NCBI RefSeq assembly: GCF_004791025.1
Contig: NZ_SRUO01000005.1
Coordinates: 1-64,000, forward strand
DNA: 64,000 nt
Direction: 5' to 3'
DNA from: Mesorhizobium sp. M4B.F.Ca.ET.203.01.1.1
GTDB taxonomy: Bacteria; Pseudomonadota; Alphaproteobacteria; Rhizobiales; Rhizobiaceae
Positions 53,623 through 62,201 of the stretch are shown here, one piece after another. Position numbers and translations under genes: made by a program. The stretch's first letter is position 1. Every line of letters starts with the position of its first letter. The notes under the pieces are model-generated. The model was not told where the DNA came from. It saw nothing but the letters and a program-made list of their open reading frames with translations, and ran no database searches.

Positions 53623-55020
53623 TCACCCCACCTTTTGCAGCCCCTTGAACAGGAACGACTTGCCGGAGCGGTAATCATAGTCCGGGTTCTCCCAGGCGAT
53701 CATCTTGCCGGGGTTGAGCAGGCCTTGCGGGTCGGTCTCGCGCTTGAAGGCGAGTTGGACATCGTCGGTCCGCTTCATGCCGCCCTCTTCCAGCGTGTAG
53801 CGGTGCGGATTGAAGATCCAGCAGCCATTATCCTCGTGGATGCGGATGATCTCGTCCAGCCGCTCTTGCGTGGTGTAGCGCACCAACGGCAGGCCGGCAG
53901 CGCCGATCGCGCCGTCGAAACGGATGAATTCCAGATGCGCCGGCACCTCGTCGCCGAAGCGGTCGACCATCGCCTTGACGTGGGCAAGATGATCCGGCGA
54001 CGGATAGCGTGCTTGCAGATAGGTGATCGTCGGATCGACGCGGATCGCCCGCAGCGTCGTGTGGTTCCAGGTCAATTCGTAGGCCGGCGGCAGCCCCTTG
54101 AGATCGGCCTCCTGGTCGGCCCGGAAGACGATCTCGCCCTTGCCGCTCTTCACGAAGGCGACAAAGGCTTCGATCGCATGCGGCGCGATCATGCACACCA
54201 CGATGCTCTGCTCGCGTCGGAAGAATTTTTGGTGCCGCTTGAAATAGTCGTAGGGGATCGGTGCGGCGATCGGCGTGATCAGCTTCGCCAATATGCCGTC
54301 CTGGATGGCGAGGTCGTTGCCGAAGCCGGCCGCGTCCATGAAATCGTCGAAGCCGACGATGACATCGATCCAGTCATAGGACGCCGTCAGCGGCATCTCG
54401 ACCTCGGTGATGATGCCGTTGGTGCCGTAGGCGTGCATGACCTTGAGCACCTCCTCGCCGGTCAGTTCCATGACGCGCGGTTCCGCCTCCATCGTCACGG
54501 TCCGGAGCCGGATGACATTGCCGAGGTCGCGCAAGCCGCCCCAGCGGATCGAGCCGACGCCGCCCGAACCGCCAGCGACGAAGCCGCCGATCGACGCCGT
54601 GTTGTAGGTCGAGGGCGACATGCGCAGCTCCTGCGCCGAATGCGCGCGCGTCGCCTTGTCGATCTCGGCCAGCACCGCGCCCGGTCCGGTGACCACCCGC
54701 CCCGGTGCGATCGCCTTGACCTGGTTCATTTCGGCGAGGTTCAGCACCACGCCGCCGGACAGCGGCATCGCCTGCCCGTAGTTGCCGGTGCCGCTGCCGC
54801 GCGGCGTCACCGGGACGCCGCGCCGATGGCATGCCGCGAGCACGCGGATCACCTCGTCCTCGCTCTTCGGCGTGACGATCAGGTCGCCGGTGACATGGTC
54901 GAGCTGTGCTTTGAGCACCGGGCTGTACCAGTAGAAGTCGCGGCTCTTCTGCTGGACGATCGCCGGATGGTCGTCGATCTTGAGCCCTTCGAGGTCACGC
55001 TTCAGCGCTGCGATATCCAT
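53623..55020 (-). CDS. GlcD-type FAD-linked oxidase
   Basis: This 465-residue PCMH/VAO flavoprotein has the FAD pyrophosphate-binding GVPVTPRGSGTGNYGQAMPL near residue 70, GGFVAGGSGGVGSIRWGG near residue 150 and a C-terminal FAD-oxidase domain (TDPQGLLNPGKMIAW). It resembles D-2-hydroxyacid (glycolate, D-lactate) dehydrogenases. The ATG at 55020 is 3 nt after the amidohydrolase stop; a GTG at 55026 would overlap it. It ends the cytosine-deaminase-like gene's operon. The substrate is probably the 2-hydroxyacid product of that pathway, unproven. Confidence 0.85.
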   Translation of the reverse strand: MDIAALKRDLEGLKIDDHPAIVQQKSRDFYWYSPVLKAQLDHVTGDLIVTPKSEDEVIRVLAACHRRGVPVTPRGSGTGNYGQAMPLSGGVVLNLAEMNQVKAIAPGRVVTGPGAVLAEIDKATRAHSAQELRMSPSTYNTASIGGFVAGGSGGVGSIRWGGLRDLGNVIRLRTVTMEAEPRVMELTGEEVLKVMHAYGTNGIITEVEMPLTASYDWIDVIVGFDDFMDAAGFGNDLAIQDGILAKLITPIAAPIPYDYFKRHQKFFRREQSIVVCMIAPHAIEAFVAFVKSGKGEIVFRADQEADLKGLPPAYELTWNHTTLRAIRVDPTITYLQARYPSPDHLAHVKAMVDRFGDEVPAHLEFIRFDGAIGAAGLPLVRYTTQERLDEIIRIHEDNGCWIFNPHRYTLEEGGMKRTDDVQLAFKRETDPQGLLNPGKMIAWENPDYDYRSGKSFLFKGLQKVG

Positions 55021-55022
55021 CG

Positions 55023-56321
55023 TCACACCATCAATTCGTCGAGTTCGGCATAGTCGGGCAGTTTCCGTTCGATCGCCCTGCCCTCGCGCACGACGATGCG
55101 ATCCGATTCTGGCCGCGACAGCATTTCGGTCCAGCTCCGCCCCTTGAAGACGATGAAGTCCGCGCTGCCGCCGGCGCTGAGTGTACCAAAGCCCTCCAGC
55201 CGCATCACCTTGGCCGGCGTCGCCGCGACCGCTTGCGGCCAGTCGCCGACCGGGTGGTCGAAATGCAGGATGCGCGTCGCCATGCGGTAGACTTCGAGCA
55301 TGTCGAGATCACCATAGGCGTAGAACGGATCGCGTGTGTTGTCTGACGCGACGGCGACCGCAATGCCCCTCGCCTTCATCTCATGCAGCAGCGTCACGCC
55401 CCGCCAGCGCGGCGTGGTGTTGTTGCTGCGCCGGTCCTGCAGATAGAGGTTGCACATCGGCAGCGACACCACGGCGAGCCCTGCCTTCGCCACCTTGTCC
55501 AGCGTGTCCAGCACTTCAAGGTCGGGCTGGCGCGAGAGCGAGCAGCAATGGCCGACCAGGATGTTGCCGTCAAAACCATTCCACAGCGAGGCCTCGGCAA
55601 TCTTCTTCAGCGATATCGCCGCGACATCGTCGGTCTCGTCGGCGTGGAAATCGAGGTCGAGCCCGTGCTTGATCGCCTGGGCGAAGACCTGGTCGAGAAG
55701 TTCTTCCAGGTCCGGCACCATATAGGTGACGACACCGAGCACGCCCTTGGCGGCGGCGACACGTTTCGCCAACCGCTCGAACCAGGCCTTGTCGCGCACG
55801 CTCTCGATGCCCAGCAGGCAGGCCGCCTGCAGCTCGATCCGACCGCGCCACTTTTCGCGCATCGTCTCGAACACCGGCCAGGAGATTTCCTCCTGCGGCG
55901 CGACACTGTCGAGATGCGTGCGCAAGGCCCTGGTGCCGTGCGCGTAGGCGGAGCGCAGCGAGAAATCCATGCGCCGCGCCACATCCTCCGCGCTCCAGCG
56001 CGCGGCGCGGTCGGCGCCCGTGGCATTGAGCGCGCCCATGAAAGTGCCGTCGGGATTTGGCTTGCGCGGCCATATATGGCCCTTGTCGATATGGGTGTGG
56101 CAGTCGACGAAGCACGGCAGCACGATGCGGCCGGCAAGATCGATGGCATCGGCCGGCGTTTTCGAGCGACCGCGCGCGACGATGCTGGCGATCTTGCCGT
56201 CGGCGACGGCGATGTCGGCGAGCGCGAAGCCGTCGCTGTCCAATGTGGCAGTGAGGCCGGGCGTCAGCGACTGGTGAACGCGGACATTGGCGAGATGGTA
56301 AGAACCAGAGGCCGGTATCAA
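55023..56321 (-). CDS. Cytosine-deaminase-like amidohydrolase
   Basis: This 432-residue amidohydrolase (TIM-barrel metalloenzyme) has the metal-binding VDCHTHIDKGHIW near residue 73 (His-x-His), DFHADETDD near residue 226, VGHCCSLS near residue 257 and the catalytic Asp in ASDNTRDPF near residue 330. The closest family is cytosine deaminase (CodA) and related deaminases/hydrolases of pyrimidines, hydantoins and creatinine. An N-terminal beta-sandwich precedes the barrel. The ABC importer genes upstream on the same strand should bring its substrate. Confidence 0.87.
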   Translation of the reverse strand: MIPASGSYHLANVRVHQSLTPGLTATLDSDGFALADIAVADGKIASIVARGRSKTPADAIDLAGRIVLPCFVDCHTHIDKGHIWPRKPNPDGTFMGALNATGADRAARWSAEDVARRMDFSLRSAYAHGTRALRTHLDSVAPQEEISWPVFETMREKWRGRIELQAACLLGIESVRDKAWFERLAKRVAAAKGVLGVVTYMVPDLEELLDQVFAQAIKHGLDLDFHADETDDVAAISLKKIAEASLWNGFDGNILVGHCCSLSRQPDLEVLDTLDKVAKAGLAVVSLPMCNLYLQDRRSNNTTPRWRGVTLLHEMKARGIAVAVASDNTRDPFYAYGDLDMLEVYRMATRILHFDHPVGDWPQAVAATPAKVMRLEGFGTLSAGGSADFIVFKGRSWTEMLSRPESDRIVVREGRAIERKLPDYAELDELMV

Positions 56322-56357
56322 GCCGCAACTCCTCGGATTACGCGGACAGACACCACC

Positions 56358-57209
56358 CTACCGCTCCTGCTTCAGCGCGCTCTCGTGCCAGCGGCGCAGG
56401 ATCAGATGCGACACCAGCGACAGCACCAGGAAAATCAGGATGCCGGTGAGCGAGATCAGGATGAGTGCCGCGAACAGGCGGGGCGCGTTGAGCCGATAGC
56501 CGGCCTCGATGATACGCGAGGCGAGCCCCGACGACTGCCCCTGCGCGCCGGCGACAAACTCCGCCACCACCGCGCCGATCAGCGACAGGCCGCCGGCGAT
56601 CTTCAGCCCGCCAAGGAAATAGGGCATCGCCGCCGGCAGGCGCAGATAGCGCAATTGCTGCCAGCGGGTCGCGCCGTTGAGCTTGAACAGGTCGCGCAGG
56701 TTGCGGTCGACGGAATTCAGGCCAAGCGTGGTGTTGGAGAGGATCGGGAAGAAGGCGACGATCCAGGCGCAGAGCAGCAGCTTGGTCGTCTGGTTGTTGA
56801 TGTAGATGTTGATCAGCGGGAAGATGGCGACGATCGGCGTCACCTGCAGCACGATGGCGAAGGGGAAGAACGACATCTCCACCCATTTCGACTGTGCGAA
56901 CAGCACCGCCAGCCCGACGCCGCCGATGACCGCAAGGAGCAGGCTGAGGAAGGTGATCCTGAGCGTCACCAGCAGCGAGGAAAACAACAGACCGGCATCG
57001 TCATGCAGCGTCTGCAGGACCACGCCCGGGCGCGGCAGGATGTATTGCGGGATCTCGTTCCAGACGCAGATGCGGTCCCACAGCCAGATAGCCAGCACCA
57101 TGATCGCCAGCGGCAGCACCCATCTGCCGATCCGTTCCAGCCGCTCCTGGCGGACACGGCGCGCCTCTTCGGGATCAAGCTTCAGGACTGTGTCTTCAAT
57201 GGCCGTCAT
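56358..57209 (-). CDS. ABC transporter permease (SsuC/ThiX-like)
   Basis: This 283-residue membrane protein has six predicted helices and the permease EAA loop (DLFKLNGATRWQQLRYLRLPAAMPYFLGGL) that contacts the ATPase. The start at 57209 gives a cytoplasmic N-terminal arm and overlaps the ATPase end by 14 nt. It belongs to the NitT/TauT family that imports nitrogen- or sulfur-containing small molecules. Confidence 0.88.
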   Translation of the reverse strand: MTAIEDTVLKLDPEEARRVRQERLERIGRWVLPLAIMVLAIWLWDRICVWNEIPQYILPRPGVVLQTLHDDAGLLFSSLLVTLRITFLSLLLAVIGGVGLAVLFAQSKWVEMSFFPFAIVLQVTPIVAIFPLINIYINNQTTKLLLCAWIVAFFPILSNTTLGLNSVDRNLRDLFKLNGATRWQQLRYLRLPAAMPYFLGGLKIAGGLSLIGAVVAEFVAGAQGQSSGLASRIIEAGYRLNAPRLFAALILISLTGILIFLVLSLVSHLILRRWHESALKQER

Positions 57210-58020
57210 GGTGCGGTCCGGCGGTTGAATTGATGGCGTTGACCAGCACGTCGGACGCCTGGCGGCAAAGCGCGGCATAATCGGGCGAGGTTCGGAACAC
57301 CTCGTCGCGCGGATAGGGAGCGTCGACGGCAAGCTCTCCGTGAACGCGGCCCGGCCGCGCCGCCATCACGACCACGCGACTGGACAAGAACACGCTCTCG
57401 AAAACGCTGTGGGTGACGAAGACGACGGTGAAGCGCTCGTCCTGCCACAGTTCCAGAAGGTCGTTGTTGAGTTTGAAGCGTGTGATCTCGTCGAGCGCCG
57501 CGAAGGGCTCGTCCATCAACAGGATGCGCGGTTTGGTCACCATGGCCCGCGCGATCGAGACGCGCATCTTCATGCCGCCGGAGAGCTCGCGCGGCACGGC
57601 ATTTTCGAAGCCGTTGAGATGCACGCGCGCCAGCATGGCCATCACCGCGGGCTCGGCTTTTGCGCGCGACACGCCCTTCAGCCTGAGCGGCAGCCAGACA
57701 TTGTCGAAGACATTCGCCCAGGGCAGCAGCGTCGGCTCCTGGAAGACGAAGCCGATGTTCGAGCGATCGATGCCGCCGCGCCAGTCGAGCAGCCCGGAGG
57801 TCGGCGTCGACAGGCCGGCGATCAGCCTGAGCGCCGTCGACTTGCCGCAGCCCGACGGTCCGAGAAGGCTGAGGAAATCGCCTTCGCGGATTGTCAGGTC
57901 GACGTCGCTCAGCGCCGTCACGCCGTTGGAAAAGACCTTGCCGACATTGCGGAGCGCCAACAGCATCGGGCCTTCACCCGATGCCGTTGCCGGCGCCTGC
58001 GCCACTTTCTCCAGCTTCAC
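57196..58020 (-). CDS. ABC transporter ATPase (SsuB/TauB/ThiZ-like)
   Basis: This 274-residue ATPase has Walker A GPSGCGKST, the Q-loop in FVFQEPTLLPW, the signature LSGGMKMR, Walker B ILLMDEPF and the switch His in FVTHSV. The GTG start at 58020 lies 2 nt after the binding-protein stop; ATG 57966, which has a better ribosome site (GAAGG), is a likely alternative. It powers the permease that overlaps it. Confidence 0.87.
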   Translation of the reverse strand: MKLEKVAQAPATASGEGPMLLALRNVGKVFSNGVTALSDVDLTIREGDFLSLLGPSGCGKSTALRLIAGLSTPTSGLLDWRGGIDRSNIGFVFQEPTLLPWANVFDNVWLPLRLKGVSRAKAEPAVMAMLARVHLNGFENAVPRELSGGMKMRVSIARAMVTKPRILLMDEPFAALDEITRFKLNNDLLELWQDERFTVVFVTHSVFESVFLSSRVVVMAARPGRVHGELAVDAPYPRDEVFRTSPDYAALCRQASDVLVNAINSTAGPHHDGH

Positions 58021-58022
58021 GG

Positions 58023-59027
58023 TTACTTCTTCAGGTCCAGCCCGACGCCCTTGTTGATGAAGGCCAGCGTATAGGCCTTCTTGATGTCGATGCCCGGCTG
58101 CGCCACCTTGGCCTTGACCATCTTGTCGTAGAAGCTCTGGATACGCGCTTCCGTCATGCCGCCGATGCCGAGCTTTTCGGTATCGCCGGAATCGACCACG
58201 CCGAACTTCTTCAGCTGCTCGATCGAGAAGGCGATCTGCTCGTCCGTCATATCCGGATTGTCCTTCTTGATCAGATCGTTGGCGGCCTTGTTGTCGCCGT
58301 ACAGGTAGTTGTACCAGCCCTTGGCCGAGCCATCGACGAAGCACTGCACCACCTCCGGCCGCTTGTCGATCGTGTCCTGCATGACCTCGACGGTGGTCGC
58401 GTAGGTATCCCAGCCATAGTCGGCGAGCAGGAACTGGTTCGGAACGAAGCCGCCCGCCTTCTGCACCGCGAACGGTTCCGAGGTGACGTAGCCCTGCTGG
58501 ATCGACTTCTTGTTGGCGATGAACGGCGCCGGGTTGAACGTGTAGGGGACGCGCTTGGCGGCATCGAAGCCGAGCTCGGTCACCATCCACTGGAAGAAGG
58601 TCTGCGCACCCTCGTCGCCGAGGATGTACTGGTCGGCGTTCTTCAGGTCTTCCCACTTGTCCAGCCCCTGCCCGGGCTGGGACATGATGACCTGCGGATC
58701 CTTCTGGAAGTCGGCGGCGACGACGCGCATCGGAATGCCCTGCTGCACGGCGTCGAAGGCCGACAGAAGGTTGCCGCCCATGTAGAAATCGATCTTGCCG
58801 GCCAGCAGCATCGGCCGGCCGCTGACCTGCGGGCCGCCCTGCATGATGGTGACGTCGAGGCCGCACGCGGCATAGGTGCCGTCGGCGACCGCCTGGTAGT
58901 AGCCGCCATGCTCAGGCTCGGCCAGCCAGTTGGTGCCGAAGGTGACTTTCTCGTTGGCGGCCGCGCCCAGCGTGCCTGCCGCAAGCAGGACGACTGCGCC
59001 CGCCAGGTTCTTCCGTTTTCCGACCAT
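58023..59027 (-). CDS. ABC substrate-binding protein, NMT1/THI5-like
   Basis: This 334-residue exported solute-binding protein has a signal peptide (VGKRKNLAGAVVLLAAGTLGAAA) and an NMT1-family core (KVTFGTNWLAEPEHGGYYQAVADG; GGPQVSGRPMLLAGKIDFYMGGN). NMT1/THI5-like binders take pyrimidine, taurine or nitrate-like ligands. The amidohydrolase downstream suggests a cyclic N-heterocycle; the ligand is not determined. The start at 59027 follows GAGG at good spacing; 59033 is possible. Confidence 0.87.
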   Translation of the reverse strand: MVGKRKNLAGAVVLLAAGTLGAAANEKVTFGTNWLAEPEHGGYYQAVADGTYAACGLDVTIMQGGPQVSGRPMLLAGKIDFYMGGNLLSAFDAVQQGIPMRVVAADFQKDPQVIMSQPGQGLDKWEDLKNADQYILGDEGAQTFFQWMVTELGFDAAKRVPYTFNPAPFIANKKSIQQGYVTSEPFAVQKAGGFVPNQFLLADYGWDTYATTVEVMQDTIDKRPEVVQCFVDGSAKGWYNYLYGDNKAANDLIKKDNPDMTDEQIAFSIEQLKKFGVVDSGDTEKLGIGGMTEARIQSFYDKMVKAKVAQPGIDIKKAYTLAFINKGVGLDLKK

Positions 59028-59384
59028 GAACATCACCCTCAATTTGCTCCGACGCGCTGCGCGCCGGGCTCGACACCATTGGTTCAAGAAGCAAGACACA
59101 TGCCACCGCCTGGGCCGCCTGCTTGCGCGACAGTCGCTGCGAGGAGCGGACGGGTCATGCTGTACGAGAGGCATCGTGCCTATTTTTTGGACGCCTGTCC
59201 ATAATCGCAAGGACGATGGGCACAGCCATCTTGAAGGCGTCTTTGATCGTGCCTTACCTAAAGCCCCTCGCGCCTGAACGGCACTTATGCGACGCGCCTT
59301 AGGTTGTTGTTTCATGCATGTCGTTATCCCAAAACCGCTGCACACTTTTGGGCGACATGCATTAGGCTGAGACAGGAGATTGCC
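59028..59384. other. Divergent promoter region with two inverted repeats
   Basis: This spacer of about 350 nt lies between the divergent ABC binding-protein and Rid-family genes. It contains GCGACAGTCGC (59127-59137, palindromic), TGGAC-GCCT-GTCCA (59188-59201, an operator-like inverted repeat after a T6 run), and the REP-type repeat at 59314-59362. No open frame was convincing. Confidence 0.55.
59314..59362. repeat. Rhizobial-type intergenic palindrome
   Basis: ATGCATGTCG (59314-59323) pairs exactly with CGACATGCAT (59353-59362), with an inner CCCAAAA (59328-59334) and TTTTGGG (59346-59352). It ends 22 nt before the Rid-family start codon. It resembles a well-known dispersed repeat of Mesorhizobium genomes. 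Confidence 0.8.
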
Positions 59385-59768
59385 ATGTTCCGATTCCTCG
59401 CGCCGAAGTCGATCAAGCCGCCCTTTGCACGCTACAGCCACGGCGTCGAAGTGCCTCCCGGCAAGCGCCTGGTGCTGTGTTCGGGCCAGGTCGCCATGAC
59501 CGCGGACGACCAGATTCCCGAAGATACCGGGGCGCAGGCCGAACTCTGCTTCGCAAACGTAGCGGCGATTCTCGGCGAGGCCGGACTTGGCCTTTCCGAC
59601 ATCGTGCGCATCAACACCTATGTCACCGACCGTGCCTTCCTCAGGCCCTATATGGAGGTGCGCGACCGGCTGTTCGCCAGCCCGGCGCCGGCCTCGACAT
59701 TGATGATCGTCTCCGGTTTCGCCCGGCCGGAATTCAAGGTCGAGATCGAGGTGATCGCCGCCGGATGA
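59385..59768 (+). CDS. Rid-family (YjgF/YER057c/UK114) protein
   Basis: This 127-residue trimeric Rid-fold protein has the GKRLVLCSGQVAM strand, DTGAQAELCFANV and ends KVEIEVIAAG. RidA deaminates enamine/imine by-products. The canonical RidA active-site Arg (in VARLPxDVKVEIE) is replaced here by GFARPEFKVEIE, where no Arg falls in the same place, so it is likely another Rid subgroup. The ATG at 59385 has AGGAG upstream. It precedes the creatininase-family gene on the same strand. Confidence 0.85.
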   Translation: MFRFLAPKSIKPPFARYSHGVEVPPGKRLVLCSGQVAMTADDQIPEDTGAQAELCFANVAAILGEAGLGLSDIVRINTYVTDRAFLRPYMEVRDRLFASPAPASTLMIVSGFARPEFKVEIEVIAAG

Positions 59769-59824
59769 TCGACAGGCGATGCCAGCCGCGCTAGGTCTGG
59801 CGCGATGATTTGAAGAGGCACGAC

Positions 59825-60628
59825 ATGACCGTTGCGAACAGACGCGTGTGGTGGGGCGACTACCGGACCACCGAATACGCCTCGATCGACCCGGAAGCGA
59901 CGATCGCCGTGCTGCCGGTGGCGGCGATCGAGCAGCACGGACCGCATCTGCCAGTGTCGACCGACACCTCGATCATGAACGGCATGCTGGACACCGTCAT
60001 CGCCCGCCTGCCCGCCGATCTCGACATCCGTATCCTGCCCGTCCAGGCGGTCGGCAAATCCAACGAACATCTGCATGCGCCGGGCACCCTCACCCTGCCG
60101 GCAACGACCCTGGTCGATGCCTGGACCGAACTCGGCCTGTCCATCGCCAGGGCCGGGGTGAGAAAGCTGATCGTCGTCAACTCGCATGGCGGCAATGAGG
60201 AGATCATGGGCATCATCACGCGTGAGCTGCGCGTGCGAGCCAAAATGCTGGCGGTGAAGACGAGCTGGCAGCGTTTCGGCCGTCCGGCCGCCATGTACAC
60301 CGAGCTCGAGGACCGCCACGGCATCCATGGCGGCGACGTCGAGACCTCGCTGATGCTGCATTTCCGGCCCGACCTCGTCGACATGGGCAAGGCCGACAAT
60401 TTCGTTTCCAATGTCGGCCGCGCCGAGAAGGAATTCGCCCTGCTGCGCCAGACCGGCACACACGCCTTCGCCTGGATCGCCAGCGACCTCAACCCGAACG
60501 GCGTGGTCGGCGACGCCTCGATCGCAACGGCCGAGAAAGGCCGGCTGACCGCCGAGCATCAGGCCGACGGCTTCATCAGCCTGGTCAGGGATGTGCGCAA
60601 GGCAAAGCTCGCCGACTGGCTGTCGTAA
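59825..60628 (+). CDS. Creatininase-family amidohydrolase
   Basis: This 267-residue metal-dependent hydrolase has the creatininase-type metal ligands: Glu, His and Asp in AIEQHGPHLPVSTDT near residue 36, then VNSHGGNEE near residue 118 and IHGGDVETSL near residue 168. Family members open creatinine, FAPy pyrimidines or other cyclic amides. The start at 59825 follows GAAGAGG. Its neighbours, an N-heterocycle-type importer and a cytosine-deaminase-like enzyme, fit catabolism of a cyclic nitrogen compound. Creatinine would finally give sarcosine, which soxBDAG could use; this is speculative. Confidence 0.85.
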   Translation: MTVANRRVWWGDYRTTEYASIDPEATIAVLPVAAIEQHGPHLPVSTDTSIMNGMLDTVIARLPADLDIRILPVQAVGKSNEHLHAPGTLTLPATTLVDAWTELGLSIARAGVRKLIVVNSHGGNEEIMGIITRELRVRAKMLAVKTSWQRFGRPAAMYTELEDRHGIHGGDVETSLMLHFRPDLVDMGKADNFVSNVGRAEKEFALLRQTGTHAFAWIASDLNPNGVVGDASIATAEKGRLTAEHQADGFISLVRDVRKAKLADWLS

Positions 60629-60639
60629 TCCGAAGGGGT

Positions 60640-61149
60640 TCAGGCTTCGATCTTCAACTCGAAAGGTATGCCCTCGAAAGCGTCGGCGCCGCGCCCGATC
60701 GCTTCGATCGCGGCGATCATGCGGCCATCACGGCCAAGCAAGGCATCGGCAACGGCGATCAGCCGCGGATTGGGGGTCGCCGAGGGCGAGAGCGCGCGCA
60801 GCGTCTGCGCCAGCTCGACCTCGTCGCGCTTCGGCGCCAGCGCCGCGGCAATGATATAGGCCGAGGCGGTCGAGCGGCTGATGCCGGCATAGCAATGCAC
60901 GACCAGCGGCTTTGCCCGATCCCAGCGATAACCGAAATCGAGCAGCGCGCGGACATGCTCCTCGCCCGGCATGGTCATGCCTTCCTGGGCCACGGCGATA
61001 TCGTGCATGACCAGATGCAAGTGGTTTTCCGCCACGATCGAGGCCGGGCGCATCACTTCGGTGCCAGCGGCAAGCAACGACAGCAGGCGCTGCGCGCCGG
61101 TTCTCGCCACAGTCTCCTCGACCTTCGACAGCGAACAGACATGGATCAT
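60640..61149 (-). CDS. Dual-specificity/tyrosine phosphatase-like protein
   Basis: This 169-residue protein has a P-loop phosphatase signature CX5R (VVHCYAGISRST, Cys near residue 86) and the general architecture of bacterial dual-specificity phosphatases. Its ATG overlaps the cobC stop by 4 nt (ATGA), so it is translationally coupled to a cobalamin gene. A phosphatase step exists late in cobalamin synthesis (alpha-ribazole-P), but no such role is established for this fold. It could as well be an unrelated protein phosphatase. Confidence 0.75.
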   Translation of the reverse strand: MIHVCSLSKVEETVARTGAQRLLSLLAAGTEVMRPASIVAENHLHLVMHDIAVAQEGMTMPGEEHVRALLDFGYRWDRAKPLVVHCYAGISRSTASAYIIAAALAPKRDEVELAQTLRALSPSATPNPRLIAVADALLGRDGRMIAAIEAIGRGADAFEGIPFELKIEA

Positions 61150-62201
61150 GGGTTGGTTTCCTTCGTCTGATCCTCGCGCAATGAGGCCCAGTCGGCAAGC
61201 GCCGCTTCGAGCCGCTGCCATTCGGCCTCATCGCCCGGCAGTCCGGCGCGCAGGACCTGTGGCCGCAGGGCGAAATGCCGGAGCAGGATGCCGCGCTCAC
61301 CCAGCGCCGAAAACAGGCCGGCGGCTTCGGGCAGGCGCAGATAGCGGAACAACGTGGTGCCGCCGGCCACGGTAGCGCCGAACCGGGCGAACAGCTTGTC
61401 GAGCCGCGCCGCGTCCTGCGCCAGCCGCCCACGCATGGCGGCCTGCCAATCGAGGTCGCCAAGCGCGCGGATGCCGTATTCAAGCGCCGGGCCTGCCACC
61501 GCCCAGGGTCCCAGTTGCGTCTCCAGCCGCTGGACCGTCAGCGTGTCGGCCAGCGCGAAGCCGAGCCTGACACCGGCAAGGCCGAAGAACTTGCCGAAGG
61601 AACGCAGCACGACGATGCCGCCCTGCCCGACATCGCCGGCCAGGCTTTCCCCTCCCGGCCCGACATCCATGAACGCCTCGTCGACGACCAGCAGGCCGCC
61701 CTTGGCGCGAAGGTGGGCGGCAAGCTGAAGCAGTCTTTCGCGCTCGACGACGCGACCGTCCGGATTGTTGGGGTTGACGACAACGGCGAGGTCGGCCTCG
61801 GCAAGCGCTTCGACATCATCGACGTCGGCCGCCGCATGGCCGGCGATGGCGGCGGCTCGGCTGTGCTCGGCATAGGTCGGCCCGAGCACCAGCGCCTTGC
61901 CGGGCTTCACCAGCGAGGCAACGCGCGGCAGCAGGATCTGCGTGCCGGGCGCGGCCGCCACATGCGCCGTCGACGGCGCGCCATAGGCGCCGGCCGCGAC
62001 CGCTCGAAGTTCGCCGAGCCGCGCCGCTTCCGGCAATCGCGACAGGGTGGTGGCGGGCAATTCGAAAATTGGATAGGAGTGCGGATTGATACCCGTCGAG
62101 AGATCGACGAAAGGCCGTGGCGCGTGAGGGAAGAGCGCGCTCGCCCGGCCAAGGGATCCGCCGTGATCCACTGCCGCAATCGCTCCATCAAGAAGCTTCA
62201 T
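61146..62201 (-). CDS. cobC: L-threonine-O-3-phosphate decarboxylase (cobalamin)
   Basis: This 351-residue fold-type I PLP enzyme makes (R)-1-amino-2-propanol phosphate for the cobalamin nucleotide loop (CobD in enteric bacteria, CobC in P. denitrificans). Visible motifs are DLSTGINPHSYPI, VVNPNNPDGRV, LVVDEAFMD and the Schiff-base Lys in LRSFGKFFGLAGVRLGF. The ATG at 62201 overlaps by 2 nt the ATG of cobD on the other strand. An upstream in-frame start at 62234 is possible but would reach further into cobD. Confidence 0.9.
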   Translation of the reverse strand: MKLLDGAIAAVDHGGSLGRASALFPHAPRPFVDLSTGINPHSYPIFELPATTLSRLPEAARLGELRAVAAGAYGAPSTAHVAAAPGTQILLPRVASLVKPGKALVLGPTYAEHSRAAAIAGHAAADVDDVEALAEADLAVVVNPNNPDGRVVERERLLQLAAHLRAKGGLLVVDEAFMDVGPGGESLAGDVGQGGIVVLRSFGKFFGLAGVRLGFALADTLTVQRLETQLGPWAVAGPALEYGIRALGDLDWQAAMRGRLAQDAARLDKLFARFGATVAGGTTLFRYLRLPEAAGLFSALGERGILLRHFALRPQVLRAGLPGDEAEWQRLEAALADWASLREDQTKETNP

